Below, one piece after another: positions 45,153 through 51,707 of a DNA stretch of 64,000 nt. The DNA is from Synechococcus sp. HK05 (GTDB lineage: Bacteria; Cyanobacteriota; Cyanobacteriia; PCC-6307; Cyanobiaceae). The notes under the pieces are model-generated. The model was not told the origin of the DNA, made no database searches, and saw nothing but the letters and a program-made list of their open reading frames with translations. Location: assembly GCF_019104765.1 (NCBI RefSeq), contig NZ_JAHRXJ010000004.1:372001-436000 (forward strand), given 5' to 3'. The first letter of the stretch is position 1, and every line of letters starts with the position of its first letter. The position numbers and the translations under genes were made by a program.

Positions 45153-45896
45153 CTAGCGAGGGGGAGCGGCAAAGCGATAACCAATACCGCGAACAGTAAT
45201 GAACAACGACGGCTGGCCTGGCTGCTCAAGCTTGCGCCGCAACCAGAGCACGTGTACGTCCACGCTTTTGTTGTTGCCGCAGTAGTCGGCACCCCACACC
45301 TGCTCAATCAATTGATCCCGGCTCAGGGCACGCCCCGGCTGGAGCATGAAGCACTCGAGCAGGCGAAATTCCCGCGGTGTGAGGTTCACCTCTTCACCAT
45401 CCACGCACACCCTGCATTGCTCGCGGAACAACTGCAGAGAGCCGGCCTCCAGCACCGTGCCCGCCTGGGATAAACGGACGCTCTGCTCCATGCGCCGCAC
45501 CCGTCGCAGCATGGCCCGGCACCGCGCCACCAACTCCCGTAGACCGAAAGGCCGCACCAGCACGTCATCAGCGCCGGTATCCAACAACTCCACACGCTCC
45601 TCCTCCGTTGCCGCATCAGCCAAGAGCAGCAGTGGCGTGAGCAAATCACGGCGGCGCCAGCGTTGCAACAGCGCCAAGGTGGCAACCAGATCGTGGCGCT
45701 CACTGGGCAGATTCACCACCCAAAGCACCGGTCGTTCACCCACCAGCGGAGCGCTGAGCAGGTCTTTCAACTGCTGGGGAGCGGGTTGCTGATCAACCCG
45801 AAATCCCTCCTGAATCAGCGCCAGGTGACATTGTTCTCTCCAGATTGGATCATCAGCCACAAGCCGGATCCAGGCCGGCTGGGGGGTGGCAGCCAT
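45153..45896 (-). CDS. Atypical OmpR-family response regulator (no phosphoacceptor Asp)
   Basis: A 247-aa protein with a receiver-like N-terminal domain and a complete PhoB-type winged helix (LTPREFRLLECFMLQPGRALSRDQLIEQVWG, ending VRGIGYRF). In the receiver, the strand that normally ends VLDLMLP reads LWVVNLP, so the phosphorylated Asp is Val, and the switch Lys of KPFG is Arg (VRPFGLRE). It should therefore act independently of phosphorylation or sense something else. It lies between two phosphate-binding-protein genes and 57 bp beyond the pstS terminator. ATG at 45896 was preferred over one at 45944, which lies within that terminator. Confidence 0.85.
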   Translation of the reverse strand: MAATPQPAWIRLVADDPIWREQCHLALIQEGFRVDQQPAPQQLKDLLSAPLVGERPVLWVVNLPSERHDLVATLALLQRWRRRDLLTPLLLLADAATEEERVELLDTGADDVLVRPFGLRELVARCRAMLRRVRRMEQSVRLSQAGTVLEAGSLQLFREQCRVCVDGEEVNLTPREFRLLECFMLQPGRALSRDQLIEQVWGADYCGNNKSVDVHVLWLRRKLEQPGQPSLFITVRGIGYRFAAPPR

Positions 45897-45925
45897 TGAA
45901 TCAGCGGTGATGAAAGGTCTGAGGC

Positions 45926-45953
45926 AAAAAAAGGGGGGCTCCATCAGCCCCCC
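45926..45953 (-). terminator. Rho-independent terminator of pstS
   Basis: On the minus strand, GGGGGGCT (pairs 45953-45946) and AGCCCCCC (45940-45933) form an 8-bp GC stem around a 5-nt loop, followed by seven T (45932-45926). It lies 24 bp after the pstS stop codon. A textbook intrinsic terminator. Confidence 0.88.
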
Positions 45954-45976
45954 AAGCGATCCAGGTTTGTCTCAGA

Positions 45977-46954
45977 TCAAGCGCCGATCTTGGCCACAGC
46001 GGCTTTGGCCTTCTTGAGGATGTCGCCCTTGAGGGGCACATAGCCGAGGCCGTCAGCCTGAGCCTGAGCGGGGCCCAGCAGGTAAAGCATCGCCTCACGG
46101 ATCTTGCCAGCCTTGGCGCCGTTCCCCTTCTGGTAAGCCAGGATCCAGGTGAGGGTGGAGATGGGATAGCTGCTGGCGCCGGCGGGATTGGGATCTTCGC
46201 CAGCCAGGTTGGCGTCGAGCTTGATGTTGTTCAGGGCAGCAGCACCACCAGCAAGGGTGGGCATCACATACTTGCCAGCCTTGTTCTGCAGGGCCGCAGC
46301 TTTCAGCTTGCCCTTCACATAGGCCTGGTTCACGTAGCCGATCGAGCCAGTGGTGTTGTTGAGAACACCAGCAACACCCTCATTACCCTTACCGCCCACA
46401 CCCACAGGCCACTTCACGCTCTTGCCCTCGCCCACCTTGCTCTTCCACTCGGAGGAGAAGGCGCTCAGGGAGTTGGTGAAGGCAAAGGTGGTGCCGGAGC
46501 CATCCGAGCGGTGCGCCACGGTGATGGGGCCCTTACCGCACTTGAGCTGATCCCAGGTCTTGATCTTGCCCAGGAAAATGTCAACAGCCTGCTTTTGGCT
46601 GAGCTTGAGGCCCTTGCAGTCGGGCTTGTTGTAAGCGATGGCAATGGTGCCGCCCACGGCGGGGAACTGAACCACACCACGGCTCACCTTGGCGGCTTCC
46701 GAGGCCTTGATCGGCTCGTCGGAGGCGCCAAAATCCACAGTGCCAGCCACGTACTGACGCACGCCGGCGCCGGAGCCCACCGACTGGTAGTTCACCTTGA
46801 TGCCCTTGGAAGCGGCACCAGCGAAAGCGCGCTGATAGAAGGGGGCCGGGAAGGATGCACCGGCACCGTTGAGTACGGATTGTGCAGAGGCTGCTGCAGC
46901 GATACCAAGGCTGGAGAGCACGCCGAAGCAGAGAGCCTTCTTCGCGAAGGACAT
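45977..46954 (-). CDS. pstS: Phosphate ABC transporter substrate-binding protein PstS
   Basis: PstS captures phosphate in the periplasm and delivers it to PstCA. The 325-aa precursor has a signal peptide (MSFAKKALCFGVLSSLGIAAAASAQ, residues 1-25) and the PstS blocks LNGAGASFPAPFYQRAF, VNYQSVGSGAGVRQY, DFGASDEPI and HRSDGSGTTFAFTNSL, which hold the phosphate ligands. It is separate from pstCAB and has its own Pho-like box and terminator. ATG at 46954 suits the signal peptide. Confidence 0.96.
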   Translation of the reverse strand: MSFAKKALCFGVLSSLGIAAAASAQSVLNGAGASFPAPFYQRAFAGAASKGIKVNYQSVGSGAGVRQYVAGTVDFGASDEPIKASEAAKVSRGVVQFPAVGGTIAIAYNKPDCKGLKLSQKQAVDIFLGKIKTWDQLKCGKGPITVAHRSDGSGTTFAFTNSLSAFSSEWKSKVGEGKSVKWPVGVGGKGNEGVAGVLNNTTGSIGYVNQAYVKGKLKAAALQNKAGKYVMPTLAGGAAALNNIKLDANLAGEDPNPAGASSYPISTLTWILAYQKGNGAKAGKIREAMLYLLGPAQAQADGLGYVPLKGDILKKAKAAVAKIGA

Positions 46955-47007
46955 GGAGAGCAACCGTTCAGGAGCTTCCAACGTCTAAACAGCCGCGGCG
47001 GGCAGGA

Positions 47008-47026
47008 GGTTAGCGATTGGTTAAGA
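47008..47026 (-). promoter_or_regulatory. Pho box of pstS (candidate)
   Basis: On the minus strand CTTAACCA is followed after 3 nt by GCTAACCT, an 11-bp-period pair of the PyTTAAPyPy type, 54-72 bp before the pstS start. The second unit has G for the pyrimidine and lacks one T. Similar sites precede pstC and the SphX-like gene, which raises confidence. Confidence 0.52.
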
Positions 47027-47181
47027 GCGCGTGAATGTTTGGTTGTGAACCACAGCGGCGCGTATGGGTGAACACCAGAGGCGCCGAATCATCCGCTCGA
47101 TTTCGATTCCTGCAAGCAAAACCTTGGCCCGAGTCTGCTGCATCCAGACGGTTTAGGTTGAACGTGGTTCAAACCGAATGG

Positions 47182-47598
47182 ATGAACAATTCTCTCTCCA
47201 GCCTCCATCCCAATCCTGGATGGGCCAACACCAGCTCCTCCCAGCCCGTTGGCAAGCACTGCATCCTCGAGCTCTACGACTGCGATCCAGGCAAGCTCAA
47301 CGACGAGGCCTTCATCCGCACCACCATTGCCAGCGCCGCTCGCGAAGCCGGTGCCACGGTGTTGCACCTGATCAGCCACCACTTTCAGCCCCAGGGCGTG
47401 ACCGGGCTTGTGCTCTTGGCCGAATCCCACCTATCCATCCACACCTGGCCTGAATCGGGATACGCAGCGGTGGATGTGTTTACGTGCGGAGACCACACCA
47501 TGCCGGATCGCGCCTGTCTAACCCTGGTGGAGGCTCTGGCTGCTGACCATTACAAGCTCAGCAGCTTCTTGAGAGACACGGCCTTACCAGGCGGCTAA
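47182..47598 (+). CDS. speD: S-adenosylmethionine decarboxylase, prokaryotic class 1
   Basis: The enzyme supplies aminopropyl groups for spermidine synthesis. It self-cleaves at a serine to give a pyruvoyl cofactor: the motif [25 protein letters not shown] contains the cleavage Ser in LSIHTWPE. The 138-aa proenzyme with the opening [13 protein letters not shown] matches the short SpeH/SpeD1B type. ATG at 47182 was chosen over frames starting upstream. The last 4 bp overlap the convergent arsR-like gene. Confidence 0.93.
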   Translation: MNNSLSSLHPNPGWANTSSSQPVGKHCILELYDCDPGKLNDEAFIRTTIASAAREAGATVLHLISHHFQPQGVTGLVLLAESHLSIHTWPESGYAAVDVFTCGDHTMPDRACLTLVEALAADHYKLSSFLRDTALPGG

Positions 47599-47927
47599 CC
47601 ACAGCAACGCGCCGGGGCCTGGCAATCGGTGGCCAACGCTGCCAGCCAGCCCTGCAACTGCTCAAGCGCGCCAGAGCGCAGGCGGTAATACACCCAGCGC
47701 CCTTCCTCGCGCGCTTCGATCAAACCGGCTTCCCGCATCACCTTGAGGTGAAACGACAAACGCGATTGGGCCAGGTTGAGGTCGGCCACCAAATCACACA
47801 CGCAGCGTTCACCGCCGGCCAACGCCTGCACAACGTCTAACCGCAAGGGATCGGCCAGGGCCTTGAGCAGTTGACGCGCCTGCTCCTGCTCCAGCGGTTC
47901 GACGGCGACCAAGGCGGGGAGCGGCAC
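47595..47927 (-). CDS. arsR: ArsR-family metalloregulator
   Basis: A 110-aa winged-helix repressor. The helix 3 motif [11 protein letters not shown] carries the CxC pair of the ArsR As(III) site (ELCVCDL in the classical ArsR), and the DNA-recognition helix is [20 protein letters not shown]. An extra C-terminal CQAPARCCG may add thiols. When arsenite binds, the repressor leaves its operator. Divergent from gap/arsJ with two ATCAA-N6-TTGAT sites between them. The start is a GTG at 47927. Confidence 0.88.
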   Translation of the reverse strand: MPLPALVAVEPLEQEQARQLLKALADPLRLDVVQALAGGERCVCDLVADLNLAQSRLSFHLKVMREAGLIEAREEGRWVYYRLRSGALEQLQGWLAALATDCQAPARCCG

Positions 47928-47997
47928 GGCACAACGGCGTTGACCAAGGCGAGGTTAAGGGAGCAAACCCAAGACAAGGCGGCCCTGGACAGCCCAG

Positions 47998-48035
47998 ATC
48001 AAGCAGGCTTGATAGATCAACTTTGGTTGATCTAT
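47998..48035. promoter_or_regulatory. Tandem ArsR-type operators
   Basis: Two copies of ATCAA-N6-TTGAT occur, at 47998-48013 and 48016-48031, offset by 18 bp. The first extends to ATCAAG/CTTGAT; the second is part of a perfect 10-bp inverted repeat (48012-48021 with 48026-48035, 4-nt centre). They lie 39-76 bp before the gap ATG at 48074 and 71-108 bp from arsR. This is the ArsR/SmtB operator form and fits control of the arsenate genes. Confidence 0.78.
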
Positions 48036-48073
48036 GGTCCGTTCGTCGCTCTTCCCCTTGCCGCACAGGTCCC

Positions 48074-49099
48074 ATGCGCATTGGCATCAACGGCTTTGGC
48101 CGCATCGGCCGGCTGGTGTTCCGAGCCCTCTGGGGACGGCCCGGTATCGAGCTGGTGCACGTGAACGACAGCGCCGGCGATGCCGCGACTGCTGCGCACC
48201 TTCTGGCCTTCGACTCGGTGCATGGCCGCTGGCACCAAGCCCTGCAAGCCAACAGCCGCGGTTTTGTTGTAGGTACTCAGCCGGTGAGTTACACCCGCGA
48301 GAGCAACCCGACAGCCGTGCCCTGGACGGAAGCGGGCGTTGAGCTGGTGCTCGAGTGCAGCGGCAAGTTCAAAACACCCGAAACCTTGCAGCCCTACTTC
48401 GATGCAGTGGGGATGAAGCGGGTGTTGGTGGCCTGCCCGGTGAAAGGAATGATCGCCGGAGCCGAAGCGCTCAACATCGTTTACGGCATCAACCATCACC
48501 TCTACAACCCTGAGCAGCACCGGTTGGTGACGGCGGCCTCCTGCACCACGAACTGCCTCGCGCCGGTGGTGAAGGTGGTGCACGAGAGCTTCGGCATCAA
48601 GCACGGCTCGATCACCACCCTTCACGATGTCACCAACACCCAAGTGGTGGTGGATGCGTTCAAAAGCGATCTCCGCCGGGCGCGCTCCTGCATGCAGAGC
48701 CTGATCCCCACCACAACCGGGTCAGCCAAAGCGATTGGGATGATCTTTCCCGACCTGCAAGGCAAGCTCAACGGCCATGCGGTGCGTGTACCGCTGCTCA
48801 ACGCCTCCCTCACTGATGCGGTGTTCGAACTGGAGCGCCCAGTGAGCGTGGAAGAGGTGAATGGCGCTTTTGAAACGGCCGCCAACGGAGCCTTACAGGG
48901 CATCCTCGGCTACGAAACCCGGCCGCTGGTGTCTGTTGATTATGTAAACGACAACCGCAGTGCTGTGATCGACGCCCTCTCCACGATGGTGGTGAACGGC
49001 ACCCAGCTGAAGGTCTACGCCTGGTACGACAACGAGTGGGGGTACAGCTCCCGCATGGCGGATCTGGCCTGCCACATCGCCGAGCTCGAGGCACGCTGA
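48074..49099 (+). CDS. gap: Glyceraldehyde-3-phosphate dehydrogenase of the arsenate pathway
   Basis: A 341-aa GAPDH with the NAD fold [19 protein letters not shown] and the catalytic Cys in [14 protein letters not shown], followed by the His of the GAPDH active site and the S-loop. Linked to ArsJ, it would use arsenate in place of phosphate to make 1-arseno-3-phosphoglycerate, which ArsJ exports. The ATG at 48074 starts at the canonical N-terminus. Its stop overlaps the arsJ start (TGATG). A housekeeping GAPDH is expected elsewhere in the genome. Confidence 0.93.
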   Translation: MRIGINGFGRIGRLVFRALWGRPGIELVHVNDSAGDAATAAHLLAFDSVHGRWHQALQANSRGFVVGTQPVSYTRESNPTAVPWTEAGVELVLECSGKFKTPETLQPYFDAVGMKRVLVACPVKGMIAGAEALNIVYGINHHLYNPEQHRLVTAASCTTNCLAPVVKVVHESFGIKHGSITTLHDVTNTQVVVDAFKSDLRRARSCMQSLIPTTTGSAKAIGMIFPDLQGKLNGHAVRVPLLNASLTDAVFELERPVSVEEVNGAFETAANGALQGILGYETRPLVSVDYVNDNRSAVIDALSTMVVNGTQLKVYAWYDNEWGYSSRMADLACHIAELEAR

Positions 49100-50358
49100 T
49101 GGGCCTCCTCTCCACGGGCCAGCGCTCCCTCTCAGCGCTGCAGCAATACGGGATCGTGACGGCCAACTACTGGGCCTTCACCCTCACCGACGGCGCCCTG
49201 CGCATGCTGGTGGTGTTTCATTTCCACGCGCTGGGTTACACCACCCTTGAGATCGCCTTTCTGTTTCTCTTCTACGAATTCTTCGGCATCATCACCAACC
49301 TCTACGGCGGTTGGCTTGGGGCGCGCTTCGGCCTGAGGCTCACCCTCTGGAGCGGCACCTTGATGCAGGTGGCCGCGCTGCTGATGCTGATCCCGGTGGC
49401 CGACACCTGGCCGAAATGGTGGAGCGTGGCCTACGTGATGGTGGCCCAGGCGATCAGCGGCATCGCCAAAGACCTCAACAAGATGAGTGCCAAGAGCGCC
49501 ATCAAAACCGTGGTGCCCGAAACCACAGACGACCAAAGCCGCGGCGAGGCGCAGCTGTTCAAGTGGGTGGCGATCCTCACCGGCTCGAAGAACGCACTCA
49601 AGGGCGTGGGCTTCTTCCTCGGCGGCTTGTTGCTCACCACGATCGGCTTCAACGCGGCCGTGGGAGCGATGGCAGCCGGCCTGTTCACAGCCTTTCTGCT
49701 CACCCTGGTGCTTCCGGCCGAGATCGGCCGCATGAAACAGAAGCCCACGTTCACGGCGCTGTTCTCCAAATCCGAAGGCATCAACGTGCTCTCCCTGGCC
49801 CGCTTTTTCCTTTTCGGCGCCAGGGATGTGTGGTTTGTGGTGGCCTTGCCCGTGTTCCTGCAGGCCGCCCTGGGTTGGCGCTTCTGGGAGGTGGGCGGCT
49901 TCATGGGCCTGTGGGTGATCGGCTATGGGATCGTGCAGGCCTCAGCTCCTGCCCTACGGCGCAGCTGGGGCCAGAGCAAACCACCGGGAGTTTCAGCGGT
50001 GGAGTTCTGGAGTGGCGTGCTCACGGCCATCCCGGCGCTGATTGCGATCGCGCTCTGGCGCGAGGTGGCACACCCGGGCGTGGCGATCGTGGCGGGGCTG
50101 GCGGCCTTTGGCGTGGTGTTCGCCATGAATTCCTCGATCCACAGCTACATGGTGCTGGCTTACACCGATGCCGAATCGGTAAGCCTGAATGTGGGCTTCT
50201 ATTACATGGCCAATGCCGCCGGGCGGCTTCTGGGCACGCTGCTGTCTGGAGCCCTGTTCCTCCTGGGTGGGATGCAGGCCTGCCTGTGGATGTCGTGCGT
50301 GCTCGTGGCCCTCGCCTTCGGCACGAGCACCAGGCTGCCACCCGTGCAGCCGCACTGA
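49099..50358 (+). CDS. arsJ: ArsJ organoarsenical efflux permease
   Basis: A 419-aa MFS protein with about twelve helices. The N-terminus NYWAFTLTDGALRMLVVFHFHALGYT and the segment GIAKDLNKMSAKSAIKTVVPE are characteristic of ArsJ. Beside a GAPDH gene, it removes unstable 1-arseno-3-phosphoglycerate, giving arsenate resistance without reduction. The ATG shares a base with the gap stop codon, so the two are translated together. Confidence 0.92.
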   Translation: MGLLSTGQRSLSALQQYGIVTANYWAFTLTDGALRMLVVFHFHALGYTTLEIAFLFLFYEFFGIITNLYGGWLGARFGLRLTLWSGTLMQVAALLMLIPVADTWPKWWSVAYVMVAQAISGIAKDLNKMSAKSAIKTVVPETTDDQSRGEAQLFKWVAILTGSKNALKGVGFFLGGLLLTTIGFNAAVGAMAAGLFTAFLLTLVLPAEIGRMKQKPTFTALFSKSEGINVLSLARFFLFGARDVWFVVALPVFLQAALGWRFWEVGGFMGLWVIGYGIVQASAPALRRSWGQSKPPGVSAVEFWSGVLTAIPALIAIALWREVAHPGVAIVAGLAAFGVVFAMNSSIHSYMVLAYTDAESVSLNVGFYYMANAAGRLLGTLLSGALFLLGGMQACLWMSCVLVALAFGTSTRLPPVQPH

Positions 50359-50359
50359 A

Positions 50360-50394
50360 GTGCAGCGACACTACAGTGAAATAATGCACTGCAC
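50360..50394 (+). promoter_or_regulatory. Nested inverted repeats ahead of the RHH-like genes
   Basis: GTGCAG (50360-50365) and CTGCAC (50389-50394) flank CAGTG (50374-50378) and CACTG (50387-50391); an outer GCACT/AGTGC hairpin sits at 50352-50363. Repeated short palindromic units just upstream of a small DNA-binding-protein gene suggest an autoregulatory operator. Inference only. Confidence 0.35.
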
Positions 50395-50412
50395 ATTGAG
50401 TAACATCGTCTT

Positions 50413-50438
50413 GCAAAGGATTTGTGTTCCTCCTTTGC
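50413..50438 (+). other. Hairpin in the RHH leader
   Basis: GCAAAGGA (50413-50420) pairs with TCCTTTGC (50431-50438) around a 10-nt loop, ending 7 bp before the ATG at 50446. The left arm holds AAGGA, a ribosome-binding-site-like sequence. It could mask translation or serve as an operator. Confidence 0.4.
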
Positions 50439-50445
50439 TTACGCG

Positions 50446-50643
50446 ATGCCCCGCCTCACCATCGCCCTAGACGAAAAAGATCACCTAGCCCTTAAGTTAC
50501 TGTCGTTGCGTGAGAACCGGCGCCTGAACGAGGTGATAGACGACGCTATCAAGTTCTACTTGTCCAGCACCGGAGGTTACGGACTTCGCATCAGCGATGC
50601 AGGCGTAGATTCATCTCATCAAGACCAAACAAACGATGACTGA
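50446..50643 (+). CDS. Small ribbon-helix-helix-like protein 1
   Basis: A 65-aa protein whose first 45 residues (MPRLTIALDEKDHLALKLLSLRENRRLNEVIDDAIKFYL) fit a ribbon-helix-helix fold: a short beta strand with alternating residues, then two helices. Such proteins are antitoxins, plasmid copy regulators or simple repressors. No toxin gene is seen nearby. A TTG at 50422 would extend it by eight residues but lies within the leader hairpin. It is the first of three small overlapping genes. Confidence 0.6.
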   Translation: MPRLTIALDEKDHLALKLLSLRENRRLNEVIDDAIKFYLSSTGGYGLRISDAGVDSSHQDQTNDD

Positions 50644-50854
50644 TGAGCAAGGCTGGCATCTTGATCCAAGCAAGTTCCCGCAGAAACTGGAACTCGAGCT
50701 CTCGGCCGAGGCCATGGAGTGGCTACGGGCAACTGCACGGGGAACCGAGCGCACAGAAGCCGAGCTGATCCTCGAGATCCTCGATCAAGCCCTCCAGAGC
50801 CGGCAGCCGAACGAAAACAGCAGCCAAACCAGCTCGGATGCTCAATCAAGCTGA
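50636..50854 (+). CDS. Small RHH-like or coiled protein 2
   Basis: A 72-aa acidic protein starting MTDEQGWHLDPSKFPQKLELELSAEAMEWL with one helical block (EAMEWLRATARGTERTEAELILEILDQAL) compatible with the helical part of an RHH protein. It overlaps the previous gene by 8 bp and the next by 17 bp, so all three would be translated as a unit. Not recognised. Confidence 0.55.
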   Translation: MTDEQGWHLDPSKFPQKLELELSAEAMEWLRATARGTERTEAELILEILDQALQSRQPNENSSQTSSDAQSS

Positions 50855-51179
50855 TCGAACAAGAGCCGAGTTTCGAGAAAACGACACCTTTCCACTCAAA
50901 CCATCACAGAACTTGACAGCCAATCATTGGCGCCCGAGCAAATCGAAAGACATACTGAAGAAGTCCACACGAGAGCAGTCCGTGGTCTATGCAAGTGGCA
51001 CACCAAAGAGTCTGAGTGCTTCCCGCAGCCGCTCCCCTAAGCGCCTGACCATCACCATTCCGTACACCGTCTTCAGCGCACTGGAGCAACGCAGCACCGA
51101 AGAGGGGCGATCGCTCAGCAATCTTGCCGCGTATCTCTTGGAGCAATCGCTGAATCCGCAAGCGCGGGAAAGCCAATAA
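50838..51179 (+). CDS. Small RHH-like protein 3
   Basis: A 113-aa protein: a basic, Ser/Lys-rich disordered first half, then KRLTITIPYTVFSALEQRSTEEGRSLSNLAAYLLEQSL, a CopG-type ribbon-helix-helix. The long basic N-terminal region is unusual for a bare antitoxin. The coding sequence is visibly less GC-rich than neighbouring genes, which hints at foreign origin. Function unknown. Confidence 0.58.
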   Translation: MLNQADRTRAEFRENDTFPLKPSQNLTANHWRPSKSKDILKKSTREQSVVYASGTPKSLSASRSRSPKRLTITIPYTVFSALEQRSTEEGRSLSNLAAYLLEQSLNPQARESQ

Positions 51180-51707
51180 ACGGCATCGAAGCCTGGTTTT
51201 TAACCAATGCCGCGAGGCTGCTTCCCTCGTCCTGAAGGGTTCGCCTTCCGTCTTTCCCAGAGGGCGCAGGTGAGGGTGGCAGCTTCAGCGGCTGTCATCG
51301 TTTTGTGCCAGATCTGACAGACACCTTGCGGCCCCATCGGCGGAACAAAGTGCTGACAGGATTCGCAGCTGGTCAACGCGACCTGTCAGCCAGAGGTTTC
51401 ATCACCCTAGAGGGCCTGATGCAAACATCGGCTCCTGCAACGCATCCAACCCGCTGCATCCGCCGGAAGGCACAAGCCACGTAGGGCAACAACACCATTG
51501 CCGGCAGCACATGCAGGCCTTTGCGCGCCAATCCCACCATGCAGGCAACAGTCACTCTGCCTGTCCTATCCAGCTGCAGGTGGTTTGACGTGCTCTTGAT
51601 TTGAGCTGCCGCTGATCTGAACAGGGCGTCAGAGCTTTCTGCGGCATGCCTGCTCCAACGGCTCAGCAAACCCTCTGGGCTTAGTGCGATCGCCATAGGT
51701 TTCGGGG
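51180..51707. other. Long non-coding gap with repeated CTGACAG motif
   Basis: About 530 bp lack a convincing gene; a 107-codon minus frame (51373-51696) looks like chance. The notable feature is GCTGACAGG (51352-51360) with CCTGTCAGC (51382-51390), a perfect 9-bp inverted repeat with a 21-nt centre, and another CTGACAG at 51314. I see no recombinase or tRNA. Confidence 0.45.

Noticed and set aside
45017-45199. 60-codon plus frame ahead of the atypical response regulator
   Set aside because: Low-complexity Ser/Thr/Pro-rich, overlaps the regulator 3' end, and has no support beyond being open.
51373-51696. 107-codon minus frame in the gene-free gap
   Set aside because: No family features, poor composition, and no neighbour support; recorded as part of the gap instead.
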